Below are positions 1 to 5,334 of a DNA stretch of 5,334 bases, piece by piece. Positions within the stretch are counted from its first letter, which is position 1; each line of letters opens with the position of its first letter. Position numbers and translations under genes: made by a program. The notes under the pieces were generated by a model. The model ran no database searches and was not told the DNA's origin. It saw only the letters and a program-made list of their open reading frames with translations. This stretch comes from Alphaproteobacteria bacterium (GTDB lineage: Bacteria > Pseudomonadota > Alphaproteobacteria > Rhodobacterales > Rhodobacteraceae): positions 1 to 5,334 of the forward strand of contig RFGD01000210.1 of NCBI GenBank assembly GCA_003696705.1. The letters are read 5' to 3'.

Positions 1-1665
1 ATCGTGGGTGCGGAAACCGGTGCCGGTGACGATGTAGAACCGGTCCTCGGCGAGCCGTGCCACGGTCAGGTCGCACTCGATGCCCGCCCGCGAATTGAGG
101 AGCTGGGTGTAGGTGAGTCGCCCCGGCGCGCGCGCGACGCGGTTGGCGCAGACCCATTCGAGCGCCGCGGCGGCATCGCGTCCCGTCACCTCGTATTTGG
201 CGAAGGAGGACTGGTCGAAGAGACCGACCGCCTCGCGCACCGCGCGGTGCTCGGCGCCGACGTGCCTGAACCAGTTGGCGCGGCCCATCGAGGGGATGTC
301 GCGCGGCTCGATCCCGGCCGGAGCGAACCAGTTTGGCCGCTCCCAGCCGAGCTTCTCGCCGAAGACCGCGCCGAGCGCCCTGAGCCGCGGATAGAGCGGC
401 GAGACGATGCGCGGGCGGCCCGATTCATACTCCTGATGCGGCCAGGCGATGGCATAGTGCCGGCCGTAGGCCTCGAGGGTGCGCGCGCAGACCCAGTCGC
501 GGTCGCGATGGAGATCCGAGAAGCGGCGGATGTCGACGACCCAGAGATCCATCGGTGCCTCGCCCGACATCGCCCATTCGGCCAGCACCCAGCCCGCGCC
601 GCCACCCGCCGCGATGCCGAAGGCGTTGAAGCCCGCGCCGACATACATGTTGGGGCACTCGGGCGCGGCGCCGAGGATGAAGTTGCCGTCCGGCGTGAAG
701 CTCTCGGGCCCGTTCACCATCTGCTTGACGCCGGTCTCGGCGAGCGCCGGCACGCGGACGAGCGCCTCGTGCATGTGCTGGGCGAAGTGGTCCCAGTCGT
801 CGTCGAAGAGCTGGAAGGCGAAGTCCTCGGGCACGTCGCCGGTCACCCAGGGGACGGGGTCGGGCTCGTAGCCGCCCATCACCAGCCCGCCGACCTCCTC
901 CTTGAAATAGATGCGCCGGTCGGGGTCGCGCAGCGTCGGGGTATCCGGCGCGAGGCCGGGCACCGGCTCGGTGACGATATACTGGTGCCTGACGGGCTGG
1001 AGCGGCACGTTGACGCCCGCCTTCGCCCCGATCTGGCGCGCCCACTGCCCGGCGCAGTTGACGACGATCTCGCAGGCGATGGCGCCGGCGGTGGTCTCGA
1101 CATGGGTGATGCGGGCGCCCGCCATGCGGAAACCGGTGACGCGCACGCCCTCGTGGATGCGCGCCCCGTGCATCCGCGCGCCCCTGGCGAGCGCCTGGGT
1201 GATGTCGGAGGGGCTGGCCTGGCCGTCGGTCGGCAGCCAGCTCGCACCGACGAGGTCGCCGGTGAAGAGGAGTGGCCAGAGGCGCCTGACCTCGTCGGGG
1301 CCGATCAGCTCCATCTCCATGCCGAAGCTGCGGGCGGTGGTGGCGAGGCGGCGGTATTCGGTCCAGCGCTCGGGGTTGGTGGCGAGGCGGAGGCAGCCCG
1401 TCATCTTCCAGCCGGTCTTCAGCCCGGTCTCGGACTCGAGGCGCCGGTAGAGCTCGACCGAGTACTTGAGCACCTGGGTGATCGAGGCCGAGGAGCGGAG
1501 CTGGCCGACGAGGCCGGCGGCGTGCCAGGTCGAGCCCGAGGTGAGGCGGTCGCGCTCGACGAGCACCACGTCGGCGCCGTGGTCGCGGGCGAGGTGGTAG
1601 GCGGTCGAGCAGCCCATGATGCCGCCGCCGATGACGACCACCTGTGCATGGGAGGGAAGTGCCAT
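1..1665 (-). CDS. FAD-dependent oxidoreductase with GcvT domain, dimethylglycine/sarcosine dehydrogenase family (3' end beyond window)
   Basis: The frame is open from ATG at 1665-1663 to the left edge, giving 555 residues of a family usually about 800-850 long. Such enzymes oxidatively demethylate N-methyl amino acids (dimethylglycine, sarcosine or relatives) and can pass the methylene group to tetrahydrofolate. Domains in order: a DAO-type Rossmann FAD domain, about 7-365, with VVVIGGGIMG at 9-18 and the acidic Glu37 ending the second strand; SGSTWHAAGL at 43-52, whose His48 matches the histidine that binds FAD covalently in dimethylglycine dehydrogenase; GAGFNAFGIAAGGG at 343-356, the C-terminal FAD-binding strand; a linker domain about 366-420; then a GCV_T (aminomethyltransferase-like) domain from about 424, with YTQLLNSRAGIECDLTV at 519-535, where Asp532 fits the folate-site aspartate. 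GGAAAGGG 5 bases before the ATG supports the start, 17 bases after the phosphotransferase stop. The exact substrate (dimethylglycine, sarcosine or another methylated amine) cannot be decided here. Confidence 0.93.
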   Translation of the reverse strand, partial: MALPSHAQVVVIGGGIMGCSTAYHLARDHGADVVLVERDRLTSGSTWHAAGLVGQLRSSASITQVLKYSVELYRRLESETGLKTGWKMTGCLRLATNPERWTEYRRLATTARSFGMEMELIGPDEVRRLWPLLFTGDLVGASWLPTDGQASPSDITQALARGARMHGARIHEGVRVTGFRMAGARITHVETTAGAIACEIVVNCAGQWARQIGAKAGVNVPLQPVRHQYIVTEPVPGLAPDTPTLRDPDRRIYFKEEVGGLVMGGYEPDPVPWVTGDVPEDFAFQLFDDDWDHFAQHMHEALVRVPALAETGVKQMVNGPESFTPDGNFILGAAPECPNMYVGAGFNAFGIAAGGGAGWVLAEWAMSGEAPMDLWVVDIRRFSDLHRDRDWVCARTLEAYGRHYAIAWPHQEYESGRPRIVSPLYPRLRALGAVFGEKLGWERPNWFAPAGIEPRDIPSMGRANWFRHVGAEHRAVREAVGLFDQSSFAKYEVTGRDAAAALEWVCANRVARAPGRLTYTQLLNSRAGIECDLTVARLAEDRFYIVTGTGFRTHD

Positions 1666-1670
1666 GGGGG

Positions 1671-1678
1671 CCCTTTCC
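1671..1678 (-). promoter_or_regulatory. Ribosome binding site of the FAD/GcvT oxidoreductase gene
   Basis: GGAAAGGG on the minus strand lies 5 bases before the ATG at 1665-1663, within the 17-base gap after the phosphotransferase stop codon. It supports this start over later in-frame ATG codons (for example Met17), since the conserved GGGIMG nucleotide-binding motif needs the upstream start. Confidence 0.6.
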
Positions 1679-1682
1679 GGGT

Positions 1683-2579
1683 TCAGCCGCGCCCGAAGCG
1701 CGTGCGCCAGGACTCGAGGGCCGCGTCGAGGGCCGCGAGGTTCTCGTGGGTGTAGGCGACGTAGTCGACCCCGGGCGCGTAGAGGTGGAGCTCGGAGACC
1801 ATGCTCCACATCGCCTCGCGCAGGAGCGAGGCGCACTGCATGGCGGCATGGGCGCGCAGGAAGTCGCGGTCCGGCGGATGGCCGAGATACTCCCCGATCA
1901 GCATCTCGGCCTCCTCGGCGCCCATGCCGGCGTTCGAGGCGGCGCCCGCGAGGTCGAACATCGCCGTGCCGAAGGCGGCGTATTCGAAGTCGATGAGCCA
2001 GAGGCGCGTGCCGTCGTCGATGAAGTTCGCCGGCAGGAGGTCGTGGTGGCCGAAGACGATCGGCAGGGGGACCTGGGCGGCCTCCATCTCGTCGGCCAGG
2101 GCGAGGAACTCCGGCAGCCGCGGCACCATGCGGCTTCCGCCCTCGCGCAGCGTGCGGGCATAGTCGCGGATCACGTGGAAGACCCAGAAGAGGCGCGCGG
2201 GGCCCGAGACGGCGCGCGGCATCTCCTCGTGAAAGCGCCTGAGCAGCCGGGCGATGCGGGGGATGTTCGCGCGCACGTCGTCGGGGCCGAAGGTCAGCCC
2301 CTCGATGAAGCGCGAGACGGTGACCCCGGGCGCGGCGTGGACCACCTCGGGCGCGAAGCCCGCCGCGTGGGCGGCGCGGGCCACCATCAGCTCGTGGTCG
2401 CGAAAGACGTGGTGGAAGGGGAAGTCGTGGCCGAAGCGCACGACGTAGCGCCCGCTCGGGTCGGTGACGGTGTAGCTCTCGTTCGAGAGCCCGCCCTCGA
2501 GGGGCGCGATCTCGACCGGCCCATGCCAGCAGGGGAGCGCGCGGATGCGGTCCTCGGCCCGGGCCTTCGTTTCGGTCAT
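1683..2579 (-). CDS. Choline kinase/aminoglycoside phosphotransferase-like family protein
   Basis: The 298-residue protein has the kinase-like fold of the choline/ethanolamine kinase (LicA, COG0510) and APH families, which move the ATP gamma-phosphate to a hydroxyl on a small molecule. In order: a nucleotide-binding loop GGLSNESYTV at 29-38; YVVRFG at 45-50, where Arg48 takes the place of the usual ATP-binding Lys or Arg; the Brenner motif GHHDLLPANF at 177-186 with catalytic Asp180 and Asn185; and LIDFEYAAFG at 195-204 with metal-binding Asp197. There is no signal peptide or membrane segment, so it is cytosolic. The start at 2579 is preferred because homology-like sequence begins there and AGGGAGAGGGGG precedes it; the same frame stays open another 88 codons to 2843 but runs through the intergenic region and the cbbS terminator. 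It ends 17 bases before an FAD/GcvT oxidoreductase gene, so the two are probably cotranscribed, suggesting a choline- or amino-alcohol-related substrate. The substrate cannot be read from sequence. Confidence 0.88.
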   Translation of the reverse strand: MTETKARAEDRIRALPCWHGPVEIAPLEGGLSNESYTVTDPSGRYVVRFGHDFPFHHVFRDHELMVARAAHAAGFAPEVVHAAPGVTVSRFIEGLTFGPDDVRANIPRIARLLRRFHEEMPRAVSGPARLFWVFHVIRDYARTLREGGSRMVPRLPEFLALADEMEAAQVPLPIVFGHHDLLPANFIDDGTRLWLIDFEYAAFGTAMFDLAGAASNAGMGAEEAEMLIGEYLGHPPDRDFLRAHAAMQCASLLREAMWSMVSELHLYAPGVDYVAYTHENLAALDAALESWRTRFGRG

Positions 2580-2808
2580 CGCCCCCTCTCCCTCGGCGCC
2601 GAGCCGGCGTCCGGTGGCGCCGCTCCGGCCGAAACCGAGGAGCTCGGCGGTGGCGGCGGCACGGCCGTGGCCGACTGTCCGCAGCGGGCGGGCGGGAGTC
2701 AATGAAGCCGCGCGGGGGCCCTGGTCCGGGCGGCCCCGGGCGCTCTCCTGCATCGCCGGCGTCGCTGCCCGACGGCGGCGGGATGGTGGCGCCGGCGGGT
2801 GTGGGGCG
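2580..2808. other. Intergenic stretch between the cbb operon end and the phosphotransferase gene
   Basis: This very GC-rich 229-base stretch, with the terminator-like element next to it, makes up the 301-base gap between cbbS and the next gene. I see no convincing gene on either strand: frames are open only because of the base composition, and their translations are Pro/Arg/Gly-rich without family motifs. It holds a candidate promoter at 2674-2702, a perfect 12-bp palindrome CTCGGCGCCGAG at 2592-2603 just upstream of the next ribosome binding site, and a short 5-bp hairpin at 2635-2647. Confidence 0.6.
2674..2702 (-). promoter_or_regulatory. Candidate sigma-70-type promoter for the phosphotransferase operon
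   Basis: On the minus strand TTGACT (2702-2697) matches the -35 consensus at 5 of 6 positions. With a 17-base spacer it is followed by GACAGT (2679-2674), which matches the -10 consensus at only 3 of 6. It lies about 95 bases before the gene start and after the terminator-like hairpin, a sensible place for a new transcription unit. The weak -10 box keeps this tentative. Confidence 0.35.
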
Positions 2809-2853
2809 GCAGAGAAAGAAGGCCCGCGGCCGAGGGAGGTCACGACCGCGGGC
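2809..2853 (-). terminator. Probable intrinsic terminator after cbbS
   Basis: A perfect 8-bp inverted repeat, CCGCGGGC at 2846-2853 with GCCCGCGG at 2822-2829, encloses a 16-base loop. Read on the minus strand the second arm is followed directly by CTTCTTTCTCT (pyrimidine and T-rich, about 2821-2810). The position, 28 bases after the cbbS stop, is right for ending the cbb transcript. The loop is long and the T-run is interrupted by C, so termination may be incomplete. Confidence 0.6.
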
Positions 2854-2880
2854 AGTTGGAGGGAGAGCGCCGGCCCGGGC

Positions 2881-3219
2881 TCAGGCGGCGCGGCGCACCA
2901 CGAGGCTGAAGGCGGTCACCTGGCGGTAGCGGTCGTTGGCCGAGATGCGCACGTGGTGCTCGGGGTGCTGGCGGGCGCAGAGCTCGGCCTCGGCGAGGAT
3001 CGCGTCGACGTCGCGCTGGCCGAAGAGCGGCAGCTTCCACATGTACCAGTAGTCGGTGTTCGCGTTTTCGGGCTCGGTGTGCTCGATGACGCAGTCCCAG
3101 CCCTGCTCGGCGCAATAGGCGATCTGCTTGCGGATCTCGTCGTCGGAAAGCTGGGGCAGGTAGCTCAGCGCCTCGAAGCGCTTCGGGGCCGGCCCCGGAT
3201 AGTCCTGAATGTCAAGCAT
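2881..3219 (-). CDS. cbbS: RuBisCO small subunit, form I
   Basis: The protein has 112 residues, the usual size for bacterial form IA small subunits (about 110-120). It caps the ends of the CbbL octamer core in the L8S8 holoenzyme and tunes rate and specificity. Family signatures are FEALSYLPQLSDDEI near 15-29, QGWDCVIEHTEPEN near 39-52, and the strongly conserved YWYMWKLPLFG at 57-67. The start follows a strong Shine-Dalgarno sequence 54 bases after the cbbL stop, so the pair is one operon. The C-terminal part is less typical: after HHVRISANDRY it reads RQVTAFSLVVRRAA, whereas form IA proteins I remember end in something like QSQG-(hydrophobic)-VVYRG. Functionally it should still be a normal small subunit. 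A terminator-like hairpin begins 28 bases after the stop codon. Confidence 0.96.
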   Translation of the reverse strand: MLDIQDYPGPAPKRFEALSYLPQLSDDEIRKQIAYCAEQGWDCVIEHTEPENANTDYWYMWKLPLFGQRDVDAILAEAELCARQHPEHHVRISANDRYRQVTAFSLVVRRAA

Positions 3220-3226
3220 GTCATTT

Positions 3227-3233
3227 CCTCCTT
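3227..3233 (-). promoter_or_regulatory. Ribosome binding site of cbbS
   Basis: AAGGAGG on the minus strand, 7 bases before the ATG at 3219-3217. A second ATG five bases upstream of this start is in another frame and too close to the Shine-Dalgarno sequence, so the chosen start is secure. Confidence 0.8.
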
Positions 3234-3244
3234 GGGAATTCGGG

Positions 3245-3268
3245 CGACGGGGGCAGGCGCCCCCGCCG
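3245..3268 (-). promoter_or_regulatory. GC hairpin in cbbL-cbbS spacer
   Basis: CGGGGGC at 3248-3254 pairs perfectly with GCCCCCG at 3259-3265 around the 4-base loop AGGC; after one mismatch two more pairs extend the stem to 3245 and 3268. It starts 5 bases after the cbbL stop and ends before the cbbS ribosome binding site. There is no T-run after it on the minus strand, so it is unlikely to terminate. A role in message stability or subunit balance is possible but only inferred. Confidence 0.5.
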
Positions 3269-3273
3269 GTATC

Positions 3274-4713
3274 TCAGGCGTTGGCCGTGTCCAGCTTGTC
3301 GACCGTGTCGAAGTCGAACTTGATCTCCTTCCAGGTCTCCATGGCGACGGCGAGCTCGGGCGAGTTCTTGGCCGCGCGCGTGAGGATGTCGCGCGCCTCG
3401 CGCTCGCGCTGGCGGCCTTCGTTGCGCGCCTGCACGCAGGCCTCGAGCGCGACGCGGTTGGCATGCGCGCCTGCCGCGTTGCCCCAGGGGTGGCCAAGCG
3501 TGCCGCCGCCGAACTGCAGGACCGAATCGTCGCCGAAGATCGAGACCAGCGCCGGCATGTGCCAGACGTGGATGCCGCCCGAGGCGACGGGGAACAGCCC
3601 CGGCATCGGCCCGAAGTCCTGATCGAAGAAGATGCCGCGCGAGCGGTCTTCCTTGATGTAGCGGTCGCGCATGATGTCGATCCAGCCAAGCGTGGCCGCG
3701 CGGTCACCCTCGAGCTTGCCGACGACGGTGCCCGAATGCATGTGGTCGCCGCCCGAAAGGCGCAGCATCTTGGCCAGCACGCGGAAGTGGATGCCGTGGT
3801 TCGGGTTGCGGTCAAGGACGGCGTGCAGCGCGCGGTGGATGTGCAAGAGCAAGCCATTGTCGCGGCACCAGTTGGCCAGCGTCGTGTTGGCCGTGAAGCC
3901 CGCCGTCAGGAAGTCGTGCATGATGATGCGCGCGCCGAGCGACTTGGCGTATTCCGCCCGCTTGAGCATTTCCTCGACCGTGCCGGCGGTGACGTTCAGA
4001 TAGTGCCCCTTGCGCTCGCCGGTTTCGGCCTCGGCCTTCTGCACGGCCTCCATGACGAAGTCGAAGCGTTGCTTCCAGCGCATGAAGGGCTGCGAGTTGA
4101 TGTTCTCGTCATCCTTGGTGAAGTCGAGCCCGCCGCGCAGCGCTTCGTAGACCGCCCGCCCGTAGTTCTTGGCCGAAAGGCCGAGCTTGGGCTTGATCGT
4201 GCAGCCGAGAAGCGGACGGCCATACTTGTTGAGGATGTCACGCTCGACGGTGATGCCGTGGGGCGGTCCGCCGCAGGTGAGGACGTAGTGAAGCGGGAAG
4301 CGGATGTCCTCGAGCCGCAGGCCGCGGACGGCCTTGAAGCCGAAGACGTTGCCGGCAAGCGAGGTGATGACGTTGACGACCGAGCCTTCCTCGAACAGGT
4401 CGATGGGATAGGCGATGAAGGCGTAGAAGGCGTTGTCGTCGCCGGGCACGTCCTCGATCCTGTAGGCGCGGCCCTTGTAATACTCGAGGTCGGTCAGAAG
4501 GTCCGTCCAGACCGTCGTCCAGGTGCCGGTCGAGCTTTCTGCCGCGACGGCTGCGGCAGCTTCCTCGCGCGGGACGCCGGGCTGCGGGACCACCTTGAAG
4601 CAGGCAAGGATGTCGCTGTCCTTGACCTGATAGTCCGGTTCCCAGTAGGTCTCGCGATATTCCTTGACGCCTGCCTTGTAGGCGCCGGGTTGATTGTGGC
4701 CTTGAGTTCCCAT
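3274..4713 (-). CDS. cbbL: RuBisCO large subunit, form IA
   Basis: The 479-residue protein is full length. It is the catalytic subunit of ribulose-1,5-bisphosphate carboxylase/oxygenase, fixing CO2 onto RuBP to give two 3-phosphoglycerates in an L8S8 complex. Catalytic residues are all present: Lys174 in TIKPKLGLS (spinach Lys175), the carbamylated Lys200 with metal ligands Asp202 and Glu203 in FTKDDEN, His293 in HIHRA, His326, and loop-6 Lys333 in GTVVGKLEGD; SGG near 377-380 binds phosphate. Stretches such as ESSTGTWTTVWTDLLTD, CGGPPHGI and GGDHMHSGT are characteristic of form IA (proteobacterial/cyanobacterial-like) rather than form IC. The N-terminus MGTQGHNQPGAYKAGVKEYR is about 7-9 residues longer than typical form IA proteins as I recall them. 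The gene lies between cbbA and cbbS in one direction and is surely cotranscribed with cbbS. Form IA enzymes occur with carboxysomes (IAc) or free (IAq); the window does not decide which. Confidence 0.98.
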   Translation of the reverse strand: MGTQGHNQPGAYKAGVKEYRETYWEPDYQVKDSDILACFKVVPQPGVPREEAAAAVAAESSTGTWTTVWTDLLTDLEYYKGRAYRIEDVPGDDNAFYAFIAYPIDLFEEGSVVNVITSLAGNVFGFKAVRGLRLEDIRFPLHYVLTCGGPPHGITVERDILNKYGRPLLGCTIKPKLGLSAKNYGRAVYEALRGGLDFTKDDENINSQPFMRWKQRFDFVMEAVQKAEAETGERKGHYLNVTAGTVEEMLKRAEYAKSLGARIIMHDFLTAGFTANTTLANWCRDNGLLLHIHRALHAVLDRNPNHGIHFRVLAKMLRLSGGDHMHSGTVVGKLEGDRAATLGWIDIMRDRYIKEDRSRGIFFDQDFGPMPGLFPVASGGIHVWHMPALVSIFGDDSVLQFGGGTLGHPWGNAAGAHANRVALEACVQARNEGRQREREARDILTRAAKNSPELAVAMETWKEIKFDFDTVDKLDTANA

Positions 4714-4794
4714 TTGGGCCTCCTTCTGGTCCTTTGGGTTGATGAGCGGGGCGCGGTTCCTTGGCCGGGGCGTGCCCCGCTCGCTTCTTGCGGC
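4714..4794 (-). promoter_or_regulatory. cbbA-cbbL spacer with inverted repeat (possible processing or attenuation hairpin)
   Basis: This 81-base spacer contains a perfect 9-bp inverted repeat, GAGCGGGGC at 4744-4752 against GCCCCGCTC at 4774-4782, with a loop of 21 bases. A smaller competing hairpin, CGGGG (4766-4770) against CCCCG (4775-4779) around a 4-base loop, uses part of the same arm, so the two cannot form together. No T-run follows on the minus strand, so it is not a classical terminator. It could be an RNA-processing or stability element that lets cbbLS message outnumber the upstream cbb message; that role is inference. Confidence 0.45.
4719..4725 (-). promoter_or_regulatory. Ribosome binding site of cbbL
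   Basis: On the minus strand AAGGAGG lies 5 bases before the ATG at 4713-4711. It is a near-perfect Shine-Dalgarno sequence and fixes the CbbL start, which matters because the protein has an N-terminus longer than the usual form IA one. Confidence 0.8.
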
Positions 4795-5334
4795 TCAGAG
4801 CGTGCCGCTTGCGTAGCGCTTTGCCATTTCGTCCATCGGGATGGGCTTGATGCGCGAGGCGTGACCGGCCGTGCCGAAGGCTTCGAAGCGGTCGCGACAG
4901 ACCTTCTCCATCGCTTCCATCGCCGGGATCATGAACTTGCGCGGGTCGAATTCACGCGGCTTTTCGGTCGCGACCTTGCGGAACTGTCCGGTCGCGGCCA
5001 TGCGCAGGTCGGTGTCGATGTTGACCTTGCGCACGCCCGAGCGGATGCCGCGGACGATCTCCTCGACCGGGACCCCGTAGGTCTGGGGCATCTCGCCGCC
5101 GAACTCGTTGATGATGTCCTGCAGCTCCTGCGGCACCGACGACGAGCCGTGCATGACCAGGTGCACGTGCGGGATCTTCGCGTGGATCTCGGCGATGCGG
5201 TCGATGGCAAGGATGTCGCCCGTCGGCTTGCGCGAGAACTTGTAGGCGCCGTGGCTCGTGCCGCAGGCGATGGCCAGCGCGTCGACCCGCGTCTTCTCGA
5301 CGAAGTCCTTGGCCTGGTCGGGATCGGTCAGCAG
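4795..5334 (-). CDS. cbbA: Class II fructose-bisphosphate aldolase, C-terminal half (5' end beyond window)
   Basis: The frame is open from the right edge to a TGA at 4797-4795 and gives 179 residues, roughly the C-terminal half of a family whose members usually have about 340-360. Class II aldolases are Zn-dependent cytosolic enzymes that interconvert fructose-1,6-bisphosphate with dihydroxyacetone phosphate and glyceraldehyde-3-phosphate; in the Calvin cycle they also make sedoheptulose-1,7-bisphosphate. Visible signatures, numbered from the window edge, are GTSHGAYKF near residues 25-33 and LVMHGSSS near 59-66, each carrying a histidine expected to bind zinc, and KVNIDTDLR near 103-111, the phosphate/substrate-binding strand. 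The N-terminal part with the catalytic Asp and first zinc His lies outside the window. The gene sits 81 bases upstream of cbbL in the same direction, which supports a cbb-operon aldolase rather than a purely glycolytic fba. No frameshift or missing key residue is seen in the visible part. Confidence 0.93.
   Translation of the reverse strand: MLTDPDQAKDFVEKTRVDALAIACGTSHGAYKFSRKPTGDILAIDRIAEIHAKIPHVHLVMHGSSSVPQELQDIINEFGGEMPQTYGVPVEEIVRGIRSGVRKVNIDTDLRMAATGQFRKVATEKPREFDPRKFMIPAMEAMEKVCRDRFEAFGTAGHASRIKPIPMDEMAKRYASGTL

Noticed and set aside
4..1755. A 583-codon open frame on the plus strand
   Set aside because: It lies exactly opposite the FAD/GcvT oxidoreductase, which has clear family motifs. 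Its translation is Arg/Ala/Gly/His-rich without any recognisable domain, as expected for the antisense of a high-GC gene.
425..1849. A 474-codon open frame on the minus strand in a different frame from the oxidoreductase
   Set aside because: It overlaps the oxidoreductase and the end of the phosphotransferase out of frame and gives Arg/Pro-rich sequence. The true frame, starting at 1665 and leaving the window, carries GxGxxG, the covalent FAD histidine and the GCV_T domain.
1644..2705. A 353-codon plus-strand open frame opposite the phosphotransferase
   Set aside because: Composition-driven shadow of a gene with intact kinase motifs; no domain and no ribosome binding site of note.
2580..2843. 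88-codon N-terminal extension of the phosphotransferase
   Set aside because: The extra part is low-complexity Pro/Arg/Ala sequence, overlaps the terminator-like hairpin of cbbS, and lies upstream of a good start at 2579 that gives the normal family length.
2702..2929. Small plus-strand open frame of 75 codons between and across the cbbS end
   Set aside because: Overlaps the terminator-like hairpin and the cbbS coding end on the other strand; translation is Gly/Pro/Arg-rich with no support.
2881..4713. Carboxysomal (cso) RuBisCO operon
   Set aside because: Form IA is compatible with carboxysomes, but no csoS2, shell protein or carbonic anhydrase gene follows cbbS, and the upstream gene is an aldolase. 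The window gives no positive evidence for a carboxysome.
3274..4713. RuBisCO-like protein (form IV) or inactive paralogue
   Set aside because: All catalytic and carbamylation residues are present and a small subunit gene is adjacent, so it is a genuine form I enzyme.
1..5334. tRNA, rRNA, CRISPR array, insertion sequence or phage element
   Set aside because: No cloverleaf-like segment, regularly spaced repeats, transposase motif or terminal inverted repeat was seen; nearly all of the window is taken by five ordinary genes.

Overview
The window is GC-rich and reads almost entirely on the minus strand. Five protein genes follow one another from right to left: the C-terminal half of a class II fructose-bisphosphate aldolase (cbbA), RuBisCO large subunit (cbbL), RuBisCO small subunit (cbbS), a choline-kinase-like phosphotransferase, and the first 555 codons of a covalent-FAD oxidoreductase of the dimethylglycine/sarcosine dehydrogenase (GcvT-domain) family that runs off the left edge. 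High GC, an aldolase-cbbL-cbbS order as in Rhodobacter-type cbb operons, and a dimethylglycine-dehydrogenase-like gene point to an autotrophic or facultatively autotrophic proteobacterium, most likely an alphaproteobacterium near the Rhodobacterales. This taxonomic reading is inference.

Region by region: 4795-5334 is the end of cbbA. 4714-4794 is a cbbA-cbbL spacer with a strong inverted repeat. 3274-4713 is cbbL, whose sequence is clearly form IA (the 'green-like' proteobacterial type), not the form IC usually found beside cbbA in Rhodobacter sphaeroides. 3220-3273 is a cbbL-cbbS spacer with a compact GC hairpin and a strong Shine-Dalgarno sequence. 2881-3219 is cbbS. 2580-2880 is a 300-base gap that holds a likely intrinsic terminator just after cbbS and a possible promoter for the next unit. 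1683-2579 and 1-1665 form a second two-gene transcription unit (phosphotransferase, then FAD/GcvT oxidoreductase) with 17 bases between them.

Functionally the right half is Calvin-Benson-Bassham CO2 fixation: RuBisCO carboxylation plus the aldolase of the regeneration phase. The left half looks like methylated-amine or choline-derived one-carbon catabolism: a small-molecule kinase of the LicA/choline kinase type beside an enzyme type that oxidatively demethylates N-methyl amino acids and can hand the C1 unit to tetrahydrofolate. The terminator-like element suggests the two halves are separate operons. No RuBisCO activase gene (cbbQ/cbbO or cbbX) and no carboxysome gene (csoS2) follows cbbS within the window.

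I found no RNA gene, mobile element, CRISPR array or obviously new system. The points most worth a second look are the form IA RuBisCO without its usual partner genes next to it, the divergent CbbS C-terminus and extended CbbL N-terminus, and the hairpins in the cbb spacers.
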